A DNA stretch of 33,844 nucleotides, from NCBI GenBank assembly GCA_934359255.1, contig CAKRLG010000024.1, positions 1 through 33,844 on the forward strand. The letters run 5' to 3'. The translations under genes were made by a program, and so were the position numbers. Below the pieces are notes generated by a model. That model worked only from the letters and a program-made list of their open reading frames with translations. It did no database searches and was not told where the DNA came from. Shown piece after piece: positions 25,301 through 33,257 of this stretch (the stretch's first letter is position 1; each line of letters opens with the position of its first letter). The DNA comes from an uncultured Ruminococcus sp. Lineage in GTDB: Bacteria > Bacillota > Clostridia > Lachnospirales > Lachnospiraceae.

Positions 25301-28300
25301 CTGCAAAATTATTCACCGGATCCATTGAGATTTCTTTGATACCCAGAGCATCTTTCTGAGAATTCAGTTCTTCCAGAGTATACTCGGTTCCATTCAGTGT
25401 TACTTTCAGAACGTTTAAGAAACGCTCGGTTACATTAACAGAATAGGTAACATCACTGTTTGCATATTTGGCATTTAAGAAAGCGCCATTGTTGTTTGCC
25501 TGTGCATAAGAAGAATCTACTGTCGGCGCGATAGAGTCCAGAACCAATGTGTAGTCTGCACGGGTTTCCATTGCATTGCCGGCATTGTCATTTGCTGTTG
25601 CGGAAACTGTGATCACCTGAGATTTTTCCGGGTCGTTCTTCAGTTCCAGAAGTTTTTTGATGGTACAATATTTTTGAAGTTCTTCCAGCGTTACATCTTT
25701 CGGGAAGCCATATTCATTTGTTTCTGTGACTTCTTCTTCTGTATCTTTTTTACCATCTCCCCAGTGTCTGGAAATGGTATACTGCATTTTTTCCAGTCCG
25801 GAGTAGAATTTGCTTTCACTTGCGTTTTCTTTTGCTGTCAGATTCAATTCTGCATCACCTGAATAATAGGTTCTGCTGTCTACTGTTCCCTGCTGAGTGG
25901 TTGTCGATGCTGGTTTTTCATTGTATTCAACCGTAATGTCATGGAAGTTTTCCAGAACAACACCATTGGATCCGTAGATTTTTGTATTTCCTACGTTATC
26001 CTTCACTTTTACGAAAACAATATAATTGTTAGATCCCAGTGTCTCACCGTCTTTTAATTTTCCAACGGGTACTGTATACGTGTCAGTTCCTGCTGTAAAA
26101 TGTGCATTTGTCAATTCTTCAGCGTAGTCATCCTCTGTAAGTAATCCTTTAAAGGAATTGTCCTTGTCTGTGTTAGCCACAAAATAAGACCAGCCTTTAA
26201 TTCCTGATAAATCGTCTGAAAACTTAACTGTTGCTTCGATATTTTTATTTTTGTAAATACCAAAAGTGATCGTCGTTGTCAGATCGGTTACTACCTTATT
26301 CTCTTCTCCGAATTTGATTTCGCTGCACTGTGGTTCAGCCGGATCGTATTTGAAAGTAATCTTAAATTCATTTGTTCTGTTTAATACTTTTCCGTCGTTA
26401 TCTTCCTTAGCAAGATAGGTATATTTTTCTACATCAGTTCCTGCTACGTACGCTTCTGCTTCTTTTAAACCTTCCGTTGTAAGATCTTTACCATTTTTGA
26501 GATAAATCTTGTTGTATCCGCCTTCTAATGCGAATTTGATTACTGCATCTTTTCCGTAATAACGGTCATGGTTTTCATTTTCATAAGCATGTGTGCTTGC
26601 GTTGTTGTTGATTGTCACATAATCTGTAGCATCTGTAATATTTTCTTCTGTTACTTTCAGATTACCATGTTTATAAGAATTAAAATCAAATTTGTAATTG
26701 CTTGTCGGATCTCCTGATTTCTTATCCAGTCCCAATGCATTGGTGTGTTCAGAACAGGTTGCAGTATCATTCTTCTTTACATTATCCGGTGTAAGATTTG
26801 TAGCAGTGGTATCCACTACTGTAGGATAGGTGAATCTGTCCAGATTTTCGATTGCATCCTTTCCCGCAAATCCGGTGTCTCCGCTCGGAGGATTTACAGA
26901 TACCAGCTGATCCAGAGCTCTTGTATATCCCAGGCTTCTGTATGGACGTGTGGAATCTGCTACGGTAAGATTCAGGGTTCTTTTCAGGATGGTTACTTTA
27001 GCTGTTGCTTTTTCTCCAGATCCGATCACATATTTATCTTTGATATTTTCTGCTAAATCTGTGCACAATGAAAAATCTGTCGGCGCAAAATCAAAGCTCT
27101 GTTCTTCTTCATTTCCCTTTACATTGATTTTTCCAGTTTTATATCCTTTAAAAATCAGATTTGTAAAGTATGTACTTACTTCGTTTTTTGCAGCCTCTGT
27201 CAGATCCTTACCGCCTACCAGAGTAGCCTGTACATCAACAAGATCTGTTGCATCGTAGATTTTTTCATTTTTATACTCTGTCTTACCGGATCCCGCTACT
27301 GAAACAGTATCTTCCAGTGTTAATTTATACGGATCCACTTTTACATATAATTTTTTTTCAAATTTGTAATTTGGTGTCTCTGCAGTCACCGTAAAAGGAA
27401 CTTCTTCTTTAGTTGCACTGTTTGCATGGAATACCAATTGCAATTGCAACGGTTTTCCGCTTTCTGCCTCTGGCGCTACTATTTTAGGTGTCACTTGTAT
27501 AGCTGAATTATCACATGTGACATTTAATTTCACCTGACTTACGTCAGAAAGCTCTTCTGTTTTAAGAAGATCTTTATTCTTATCTCTTAACTCCAGTGTT
27601 TTTACAACGTCTTCTGTTCCGTAAGTAAACGTCACAGTTTTGGTGTCCTTTTTTTCATAGGAAAGGCTTCCAGAATCTTTTGTTGTCTTGTAAGTTATTC
27701 CTTCAGTACATGGCAGATAGGCATCATCACCTTCGAAGGATGCTGAAACAGGTATATCACCTACAATCTTATACACTTTTACTTCTTTAGGTTTAAACTC
27801 ACCGTTCGGATCTGTTAGACCATTTAACTCTGTCGAACCAATTAATTTATTCTTTACATTAACCGTTATTTTTCTTCCCTGAACAGGAGCTTCTGACTCA
27901 TCTGTTAAACGAACTGTTATCTGCAATGGTATGTCCCAAGAGTTTCCTTCTGCAGATTCGTTATTTGTACTTATCTTTAATTTTGTAGCATTTTTAGTAA
28001 CTTGAATTTCTTTGTCTACCAACTTTTTATTACTACAATATGCTGCCAGAGTAAAACTTTGTCCACCTACTTTTGCAGAAACAACACCAGTAGCATCAAC
28101 AGTAGCCTTTGCAGCGTTGCTGCCTTCGATTACCCATCGATCCACCTTGTCGCTCCAATTTCCATCCAAAGTGTACTTCACTTCAGACAACGCCTTGATA
28201 CTAGCAGCCCCTGAGATTGTTCCAACTTTCGGAGTTAATTCTCCAATCTTTAAAACCAATGTCGGATTTTCTGAATCCGCATTTTCTACTGTGGAGGTAA

Positions 28301-28799
28301 TATTTCCGAGCGTATACATTCCAGAATTGTCGCTAATGCTACCTTCTTTTATGCTATAGGTTTTACCAGTAGCATATTCCATCCCTGTAATTGTGGATGA
28401 TTTTGGATCCACAGTACAAGCTACTTCTTTTTCACCATTTGACAGAGTGAAACTTACATTTCCTAAGTCTACTCCACCAATAGTTCCAGCACCTTCACCC
28501 AAAACTACCTTAACACTCAGATATTTTGTTTCTGCTGCCGGCGGCGCAGATGGTGCAGTCGGTCCTTCCGGTTCGCCGGATGGTGCTACCGTGCCTCCTT
28601 CACCGCTTCCTCCAGGTGTTCCTGTTTCTGTTGTACCCGGAATGACTTCTCCACTGCCGCTTCCCTCTTCTGCAAGAGGTTCGATCGTTTCTCCTGCTTC
28701 TGTAGCCATAACGGTGTATGGGCTGGAGGTTACGCAGGTTGACAATGCGAAGACAACGGCCATAAAGAATGCCAGGATTCTCTTTGTTCTTTGTTTCAT
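22320..28799 (-). CDS. Giant Ig-like/MBG-repeat cell-surface protein (2159 aa)
   Basis: Exported, membrane-anchored surface protein, the last gene of the kinase operon. A signal peptide (KQRTKRILAFFMAVVFALST..., likely cut after VMA near residue 32) is followed by a Gly/Pro/Glu/Ser-rich linker (about 45-92). About residues 490-720 resemble YDG/MBG-type repeats (KIYDATDLVDVQATLVG; SNYKFDFNSYKHGNLKVTEE). The rest to about 2090 is a run of bacterial Ig-like domains of about 90-110 residues, each with pieces such as KPVIQVSYDN, NNYYKEARTVTITITEHNF and ATDLASN. The C-terminus has an Ala/Gly-rich hydrophobic helix and the basic tail AGKKRKKDEE; there is no LPXTG. The start ATG is four bases after the upstream gene, whose end contains its GAAGGAG site, suggesting translational coupling. 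An adhesin or stalk role is inferred. Confidence 0.9.
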   Translation of the reverse strand: MKQRTKRILAFFMAVVFALSTCVTSSPYTVMATEAGETIEPLAEEGSGSGEVIPGTTETGTPGGSGEGGTVAPSGEPEGPTAPSAPPAAETKYLSVKVVLGEGAGTIGGVDLGNVSFTLSNGEKEVACTVDPKSSTITGMEYATGKTYSIKEGSISDNSGMYTLGNITSTVENADSENPTLVLKIGELTPKVGTISGAASIKALSEVKYTLDGNWSDKVDRWVIEGSNAAKATVDATGVVSAKVGGQSFTLAAYCSNKKLVDKEIQVTKNATKLKISTNNESAEGNSWDIPLQITVRLTDESEAPVQGRKITVNVKNKLIGSTELNGLTDPNGEFKPKEVKVYKIVGDIPVSASFEGDDAYLPCTEGITYKTTKDSGSLSYEKKDTKTVTFTYGTEDVVKTLELRDKNKDLLKTEELSDVSQVKLNVTCDNSAIQVTPKIVAPEAESGKPLQLQLVFHANSATKEEVPFTVTAETPNYKFEKKLYVKVDPYKLTLEDTVSVAGSGKTEYKNEKIYDATDLVDVQATLVGGKDLTEAAKNEVSTYFTNLIFKGYKTGKINVKGNEEEQSFDFAPTDFSLCTDLAENIKDKYVIGSGEKATAKVTILKRTLNLTVADSTRPYRSLGYTRALDQLVSVNPPSGDTGFAGKDAIENLDRFTYPTVVDTTATNLTPDNVKKNDTATCSEHTNALGLDKKSGDPTSNYKFDFNSYKHGNLKVTEENITDATDYVTINNNASTHAYENENHDRYYGKDAVIKFALEGGYNKIYLKNGKDLTTEGLKEAEAYVAGTDVEKYTYLAKEDNDGKVLNRTNEFKITFKYDPAEPQCSEIKFGEENKVVTDLTTTITFGIYKNKNIEATVKFSDDLSGIKGWSYFVANTDKDNSFKGLLTEDDYAEELTNAHFTAGTDTYTVPVGKLKDGETLGSNNYIVFVKVKDNVGNTKIYGSNGVVLENFHDITVEYNEKPASTTTQQGTVDSRTYYSGDAELNLTAKENASESKFYSGLEKMQYTISRHWGDGKKDTEEEVTETNEYGFPKDVTLEELQKYCTIKKLLELKNDPEKSQVITVSATANDNAGNAMETRADYTLVLDSIAPTVDSSYAQANNNGAFLNAKYANSDVTYSVNVTERFLNVLKVTLNGTEYTLEELNSQKDALGIKEISMDPVNNFADTTDSTIYKFTIVFHKDGEYTVQTKVADAAGNTGEDKEFSFVIDTVRPEMQVTYTAYRPNGTSFVLDPSQGRAYANEEVAFVAVTTVITERNFDAKDAKVAYTAVNSKGKAVKVADYDAAIREEWNNKGNVSTEDNRFVYELSLPTISVDANYDFAYDYTDLAGNPINETIKQAVTLDRAKPEGTVTVEDLVNGSASETWNKFLSAITFGHFGKNSVRASMTSDDETAGVAATQYLTSAKALTRSELEARTGWTGYSSKISLAASQNLVVYEKITDKAGNIQYISTDGIIVDNGAPVPVVKITPTNPGWGKGVYSASDNPGFDISVTDPVVNDAYAGLKTISYTITNGTTGYVESGTLANLERTSHLQSWTGHVTINPDNFYSNDVRVKVTADDWSTNEAASEEISIKVDNKAPIVTFSFDQSDVHNGKYYNNDKTLTITVDERNFDESYQPQVTSTAGGGYSISGWSHNGEIHTATVTFSGDSDYTVTYDCFDLAGNKSNTEKLDEFTVDKTKPVIQVSYDNNSALNNNYYKEARTVTITITEHNFNPGEVTVTTTAQLDGAAASAPGVSGWSGSGDTHVATVSYSADADYTFTISATDLASNVSDPYATESFTVDQTKPTVEITNIEDYSANNGEVAPVITLNDINFDSGKTVVHLTGANKGEVDTTGMYTSVASNKGQTLTFYNFKENMDDIYTLTAETTDKAGNQYSTSKIFSVNRDGSTYLYDDYTEELIKNGYTNDPKNLVASEINVDTLTFQELTVSENGTQKTLEQNKDFEVSESGSDVSWKEYKYTINASNFENEGDYNVSIYSEDRATNVTTNTAKSKDILFAVDKTSPVISLANIEDGGRYKVESQKFTANVDDNMALDKVEYYVDDELKQTFDADEVSANGGSLELSVDSSNTFRNVSVKAYDKANNEATTASVDVLVSANTWVQFYNNKPAFYGTIGGGVAAVAAAVAAGIHFSGAAAAGKTAAGAGIFLAGKKRKKDEE

Positions 28800-28803
28800 G
28801 TCC

Positions 28804-29316
28804 TCAGACTCCTTCCTTCAGCTGAGTATTTTTCTCGGCTGATTCCTCTTTTACCTTGCGGTATCTTATAACTTTTCTTTTATGTAAAAACTTGTATACC
28901 CTTCCGTTCAGGACGAAGTGTCCGTAGAAGGATACCATGGTTATCCACATACAAACTAACATGACGGGATCCGGTATGTTGAACACGTAGGTTCCGAGTA
29001 TGATCACCAGGAATCCCGGGATGAATACAAGATCTGCGATCAATCCCTCTTTGGTGGATCCGGGTGCAAGTGCACCGATACGCTCCACCGAGCGATAATT
29101 TTGATAGCTTTTCAGATTTCTTATCTTCTGGCAGCTGAGGATGTAGAGGAAAATCCCCCATAACAGTCCTACCCAGAAGATACCCCCGGCAAGTACTGCT
29201 ATTGCCGGGTGTTTTTCTCTGTCGGCTATCGGAAGAAATGCGACCACTGTAGATGATATAAGGAAGAAAACCATCGACAGATCATTAAATATCCTTGCTG
29301 CTTTTCTCTTTTTCAT
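28804..29316 (-). CDS. Small four-TM membrane protein of unknown function
   Basis: 170 residues with four hydrophobic segments (about 12-28, 38-60, 93-112, 116-136) and Lys/Arg-rich ends (MKKRKAARIF at the start, FLHKRKVIRYRKVKEE near the end), so both ends are probably cytosolic. I do not recognise the family. Its ATG overlaps the stop of the threonine-array gene by one base (TGATG), and the surface-protein gene follows four bases after its stop, so it is firmly part of the operon. It could be an assembly or topology partner of the array protein, kinase or surface protein; nothing in the sequence decides between these. Confidence 0.85.
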   Translation of the reverse strand: MKKRKAARIFNDLSMVFFLISSTVVAFLPIADREKHPAIAVLAGGIFWVGLLWGIFLYILSCQKIRNLKSYQNYRSVERIGALAPGSTKEGLIADLVFIPGFLVIILGTYVFNIPDPVMLVCMWITMVSFYGHFVLNGRVYKFLHKRKVIRYRKVKEESAEKNTQLKEGV

Positions 29317-30251
29317 CAGATCACCTTCTCCGTATGTATCAGGATGATACTTCTTTCTATCTCAAAGATACTGTTGGAATGCTGCAGCATGTTCGGATCC
29401 AGAACCATGGTTCCTTCCTGTTCCGGTGTAGATCCATGCTGTCTTTCCTGTACCGGGTTGGCGATCATGGACGGATCCAGGATATCCGTGGCTGCCATAC
29501 CGCCTTCCTGAAGCATGGCCTCTGTCAGAATATCAGTAGCCTGTGCATCCTCTCTCATGGACGGATCTAATGCACCGGTGGCTTCCGAACCTGTCATCAT
29601 GGACGGATCTAACACATCCGTAGCCTCAGATCCTGTCATCATGGATGGATCCAGTACATCTGTGGCTTCCGATCCTGCCATCATGGACGGTTCTAACACA
29701 TCCGTAGCCTCGGATCCTGTCATCATGGATGGATCCAGTACATCTGTGGCTTCCGATCCTGCCATCATGGACGGATCTAACACATCTGTGGCCTCAGCTC
29801 CACTCATCATGGATGCATCCAGCACATCTGTGGCTTCCGATCCGTTGGCTGCGGTTTCCTGCATCATGCCGTTGTTTTCGGAACTATTTGCCATATTCAG
29901 ATTCATCTGACCGGTTGGTTCACCAAACTCCTGGCTCATCCGGCCGCTGAGATCATCGGTAAGATTGTCTGTATAGTGACGTCTCTGTACCAGCTGTCCG
30001 GTTCCTTTTTTCTTGTTTTTGGACTTTTTATCCATAGAAACGATACGTCCGGAGTCGCTGCTGTTGGCTGCCATCTCTTCCATGGCTTTCTGTGCACTCT
30101 TTCCCCTGTATTCGTTCAATACCTGTGGGATATGCAGATAGAAGAAAAGGAATATCGCCAGTGCAAGGAACAGCAAGGCAGCAATCCCAAATCCCAGCTG
30201 CAGATTGCTCAGAAGCTGGATCTGCTGTTCAATATTTTGTGGCTGCCCCAT
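29316..30251 (-). CDS. Membrane-anchored threonine-repeat protein, candidate kinase substrate/FHA scaffold
   Basis: 311 residues. One N-terminal transmembrane helix (about 19-45, LGFGIAALLFLALAIFLFFY) is followed by a basic stretch (MDKKSKNKKKGTGQLVQRRHY), so the rest should face the cytosol. From residue 137 to 292 it carries about ten copies of a motif like S-E-A-T-D-V-L-D-P-S-M-M-x-G; threonines stand at 141, 155, 169, 183, 197, 211, 225 and 239, exactly 14 residues apart, then at 255 and 281. Acidic residue before Thr and Leu at +3 fit a Ser/Thr kinase target read by an FHA domain (pT-x-x-L). The ATG overlaps the kinase stop by one base (TAATG). No known family name. Phosphorylation is inference. 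Confidence 0.88.
   Translation of the reverse strand: MGQPQNIEQQIQLLSNLQLGFGIAALLFLALAIFLFFYLHIPQVLNEYRGKSAQKAMEEMAANSSDSGRIVSMDKKSKNKKKGTGQLVQRRHYTDNLTDDLSGRMSQEFGEPTGQMNLNMANSSENNGMMQETAANGSEATDVLDASMMSGAEATDVLDPSMMAGSEATDVLDPSMMTGSEATDVLEPSMMAGSEATDVLDPSMMTGSEATDVLDPSMMTGSEATGALDPSMREDAQATDILTEAMLQEGGMAATDILDPSMIANPVQERQHGSTPEQEGTMVLDPNMLQHSNSIFEIERSIILIHTEKVI
29376..29843 (-). repeat. 42-bp tandem repeat array encoding the threonine motif
   Basis: In-frame tandem repeats of 42 bases inside the threonine-repeat gene. Two codon variants alternate: one reads (plus strand) ATGGACGGATCTAACACATC and the other ATGGATGGATCCAGTACATC, so the true duplicated unit in the middle is 84 bases. Outer copies are more diverged, and the last two are degenerate with altered spacing. 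Confidence 0.88.
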
Positions 30252-32101
30252 TACTGATCACCTCCGCTCTTCACGGCATCAGAATTCTGTGCATACAGAG
30301 ATTCTACCAGTTTCTTGGTGTTATCCACGGTTGTTATCGTATTATCACGGATCCGCTGTGCCGTCTGGTTGGAACCGGTATCAGCACCGGAGACCCTTGT
30401 CTCGATGGCTGCCAGGGCACCCTGGAAGGTTGCCTTGTCCACACCGGCATCTGATACGAACTGTTTTGCATTTTCATACAGCTGATAGGACACATCGTTC
30501 AACAGTCGAAGCTGTGTCAGACGTTCCCGGCTTTCTGTACTGATGGTTTCCGGAAGTCCGCCTACCAGACCGTTTAATTCTACCCAGAAATCCGAGTAGG
30601 AATATTTGATCTCACCGGTTACGGTATCTTCCTGACCTACTTTTCCGTAATAACTACAGATACTTAAGAAGGTTTCCACCAGATTGGTGTCGATATCGTA
30701 TTCCTGGATCTTATCTGCAGATAATTTATCTGTGGAATCCAGTCCGAATGCTTTCAGCTGGTCATCGGACAACACGGCCTGTGCTACGATACCGAACCAT
30801 TTTTTTGCAAGTTCTTTATCTCCTGCCGGTTTTCCGGCGCCACCCGGGAAGTAGTAAGCCATTCCCAGCTCGTAAGCCAACTCGGTGTAACCGTCCAGAT
30901 TGTCTTCCAGCACCTCTTCGTAAGTCTGTCTTCCTGCCGTCTGCTGCAGCAGGGCTTTAAAATCCTGGCTGTCCTGACCGGAGAAGCCGTCTTCATCATT
31001 TCGCAGGGCATCCATATAAACCAGATAGGCCTCTTCCTTGCCAGGGTCGATGGCAACTGCCTTTTTCGCATAATTGACTTTGGCTGTTCCGTCACTCTTC
31101 TCTGCCTGGTCTACATAATAATCATAGCCGCTTTGCTCTGTTTTGTTCTCCATCAGCATACAGCCAAGGGAAATACCGCCGCATAAGACAGCTACTGCTG
31201 CACTGACACCAAAGCCAAGCAGCTTATTTCTTAATTTCTTTCGATATGGAAGGCTCAGCTCCTCGATATGTTCCAGATCGTACAGCATTTCCAGGCAGGA
31301 TTCGTATCGATTCTCCGGCTCATACTGTGTACAGCGATCAATGATCATCTCCAGACCAAGCAGCTTATTCATATCCTCTCTCGGGATCTCATCTACCAGA
31401 CTTGGCCGGCACTGTGTGATCTTCGGAAAGTTAAACGGTGTAGGGGAAGGATTTCTTCCGGTGATCAGATGATGGAGGGTTGCACCCAGACAGTAAATAT
31501 CACTTCGGGGTGTGGACTGTCCGTTTCCTCCGTACTGTTCCGGTGAAGCATATCCCGGTGTTCCCAGACATGTGGTGTCTTCTCTGTTCCCCTGTTTAAA
31601 GGTACGGGCGGTACCAAAGTCGATCAGGGAGATCTCTCCGTCCGGCTTCAGCATGACGTTGCCCGGTTTCATATCTCGATAAATAATGGGATTCGGTCTG
31701 GTATGAAGGTAGTAGAACACTTCACACAGCTGTTTTCCCCAGGCGATCACATCGTCCAGTGCGATGGGAAGCCCTTCTTTTTCCATACTTCCTTTCAGGA
31801 TCTTATCCAGTGATTTCCCCTGGATATAATCCATAACGATCAGGAAGGAATCCCCGTCATCGATCACATCGATGATACTTGGCAGGTATTTGTGATTCAG
31901 TTCTTTCAGAATGTTGGTCTCAGCGATCAACCCCTGTTTGACTGTGGTAAAATCCTGCTGTCCATCTTTTCGGACCTCTTTGATGGCCCATGTTTTATTT
32001 GCTTTTTCATTCAATGCCAGATAGACGACACTCATACCGCCCTGGCCGATCTTATTTAATACTTTGTATTTTCCGTCTACATAAGAACCTATCTGCAGCA
32101 T
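30251..32101 (-). CDS. Transmembrane serine/threonine protein kinase with extracellular TPR-like region
   Basis: Hanks-type kinase of the bacterial PknB class, 616 residues from ATG 32099-32101 (MLQIGSYVDGKYKVLNKIG), chosen because GGGAGGG lies six bases before it; an upstream in-frame ATG lies inside the phosphatase gene. Kinase residues are complete: GQGGMSVVY loop (19-27), Lys41, YRDMKPGN with Asp144, Lys146 and Asn149, DFG Asp162, and an activation loop with Thr176, Thr177 and Thr181 before SPEQY. One transmembrane helix (about 294-317) is followed by about 300 extracellular residues with a TPR-like start (VNYAKKAVAIDPGKEEAYLVYMDAL) and no PASTA domains. It is two bases downstream of the phosphatase gene and overlaps the threonine-array gene, its probable substrate. 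Confidence 0.94.
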   Translation of the reverse strand: MLQIGSYVDGKYKVLNKIGQGGMSVVYLALNEKANKTWAIKEVRKDGQQDFTTVKQGLIAETNILKELNHKYLPSIIDVIDDGDSFLIVMDYIQGKSLDKILKGSMEKEGLPIALDDVIAWGKQLCEVFYYLHTRPNPIIYRDMKPGNVMLKPDGEISLIDFGTARTFKQGNREDTTCLGTPGYASPEQYGGNGQSTPRSDIYCLGATLHHLITGRNPSPTPFNFPKITQCRPSLVDEIPREDMNKLLGLEMIIDRCTQYEPENRYESCLEMLYDLEHIEELSLPYRKKLRNKLLGFGVSAAVAVLCGGISLGCMLMENKTEQSGYDYYVDQAEKSDGTAKVNYAKKAVAIDPGKEEAYLVYMDALRNDEDGFSGQDSQDFKALLQQTAGRQTYEEVLEDNLDGYTELAYELGMAYYFPGGAGKPAGDKELAKKWFGIVAQAVLSDDQLKAFGLDSTDKLSADKIQEYDIDTNLVETFLSICSYYGKVGQEDTVTGEIKYSYSDFWVELNGLVGGLPETISTESRERLTQLRLLNDVSYQLYENAKQFVSDAGVDKATFQGALAAIETRVSGADTGSNQTAQRIRDNTITTVDNTKKLVESLYAQNSDAVKSGGDQ

Positions 32102-32103
32102 GC

Positions 32104-32883
32104 TTATCCCTCCCGACATGTCCGGATAACAGCTGCCGATATGTTATCCACTTCTTTTCTGGATTTGTTCAGTTCCACCAGTGAGACGATATTCTGAAGC
32201 ATGATATCTTCGTTCTCCAGAAGTTCCGGACGAAACTTCTCATAGATCTCATCCGGTGAGATCACATGGCGGAATCCATCGGAGCAGAGAATAAAGGTGG
32301 TATCCGGATTGGCATCGCCCACGAAATAATCCGGGTGGATCTCATCCGATGCTCCTACACACTGGAGCAGTACATTTCTCTGGGGATGGGTCTGTGCCTG
32401 CTCCCAGGTCAGATGTCCCAAGTCCATCTCGTACTGCACATAGGTCTGATCCTTCGTCAGCTGATAGATGGCATCGGAAACCATGTAAGCTCTGGAGTCG
32501 CCGATGTTCATGATGTAATATTTGTCATCCACAACCAGAAAAGCTACGACTGTTGTACCCATGCGTGTTCCTATTCCAGATGCATACTTTGCCAGTTTCT
32601 TGTTCTGCCGCATTACCAGATCGTCCCACTGTACACGAAGTTCATCCATTGGAAATTCCGGTGTTTCCAGCAAGCCGGGAAGTTTGTTGATAAACCACTG
32701 ATCAAACTCCCGGATCACTGTTGCACTGGCTAACTCGCCATCAGCCAGACCGCCCATTCCGTCACACACGACACACAGACAAACCTTATCATGGTTTGTC
32801 TGTGCGATTTTCACGAGTACTGAGTCCTGATTTGTTTTCTTCACAATACCCACATCGCTGTGAGCTGCTATTTTATAAATCAT
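32104..32883 (-). CDS. PP2C-family protein phosphatase
   Basis: Metal-dependent Ser/Thr phosphatase (PrpC/Stp class) that should reverse the neighbouring kinase. I chose ATG 32881-32883 (MIYKIAAHSDVGIVKKTNQD, 259 residues) because AGAGG lies seven bases upstream; two earlier in-frame ATGs overlap that site. Metal-binding and family motifs are all present: KTNQDS, VVCDGMGGLADGE, MGTTVVAFLV, NIGDSRAYM, QLTKDQTYV, LCSDGF and DNISAAVIR. Cytosolic. It is followed two bases later by the kinase and preceded 28 bases earlier by the FHA gene. Confidence 0.95.
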   Translation of the reverse strand: MIYKIAAHSDVGIVKKTNQDSVLVKIAQTNHDKVCLCVVCDGMGGLADGELASATVIREFDQWFINKLPGLLETPEFPMDELRVQWDDLVMRQNKKLAKYASGIGTRMGTTVVAFLVVDDKYYIMNIGDSRAYMVSDAIYQLTKDQTYVQYEMDLGHLTWEQAQTHPQRNVLLQCVGASDEIHPDYFVGDANPDTTFILCSDGFRHVISPDEIYEKFRPELLENEDIMLQNIVSLVELNKSRKEVDNISAAVIRTCREG

Positions 32884-32911
32884 CCTCATACCTCTCATTT
32901 ATTATTCAATT

Positions 32912-33193
32912 TTATGCACGAAACAGAAATTCTTCATCTGCCAGACGAATGGTTTCATTTCCTGTCAGTGCGCGTTCTTTTCCTGCCGATACTGCCACAC
33001 CGTTTACATTGGTTCCGTTTGTAGCATTGTTATCAACGATTGCAAATGCTCCGTTGCGGTATACGATGGTTGCATGTGTACGACTGATATTGCTGTTTCC
33101 GGTAATACAATAATCTACTTTGTTTCTCTCTTTACCGATACGGAATTCTGCTTTATCAATTGTGATCTTCTCACCTGTTTTCTTTCTGATCAG
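32912..33193 (-). CDS. Stand-alone FHA-domain protein with non-standard start
   Basis: Phosphothreonine-binding FHA domain, 93 residues. The frame reads KITIDKAEFRIGKERNKVDY, then NSNISRTHATI, DNNATNGTNVNG and LADEEFLFRA; the binding residues are Arg18/Gly20, Ser37-Arg38, His40 and Asn59-Gly60. There is no ATG, GTG or TTG in frame before the domain, and an in-frame TGA stands at about 33204. The best start is CTG 33191-33193, six bases after AAAGGAG; ATC three codons on is an alternative. A frameshift from the ATG at 33208 is possible but would start without a ribosome binding site. It lies 28 bases before the PP2C gene and is the likely reader of the threonine array. Confidence 0.8.
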   Translation of the reverse strand: MIRKKTGEKITIDKAEFRIGKERNKVDYCITGNSNISRTHATIVYRNGAFAIVDNNATNGTNVNGVAVSAGKERALTGNETIRLADEEFLFRA

Positions 33194-33257
33194 ATTTCTC
33201 TCCTTTCATAACCCGTATATGGGTAAATTATTCTCTCCGTCTTGATACTATTAAGCC

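Noticed and set aside
23880..25328. 482-codon plus-strand ORF, Cys/Ile-rich
   Set aside because: Shadow of the minus-strand surface-protein gene; composition is abnormal and there is no ribosome binding site. The same holds for the other long plus-strand frames in rpoB, GH3 and the dehydrogenase gene.
29505..29840. CRISPR array
   Set aside because: Repeats are directly adjacent without unique spacers, are in frame with a coding gene and vary in codon use. No cas genes are present.
29515..29910. Plus-strand repetitive ORF (MDGSNTSVASDPVI repeats)
   Set aside because: It is the complementary reading of the 42-bp array; because the unit is divisible by three, any frame stays open. It has no ribosome binding site and lies fully inside the minus-strand gene.
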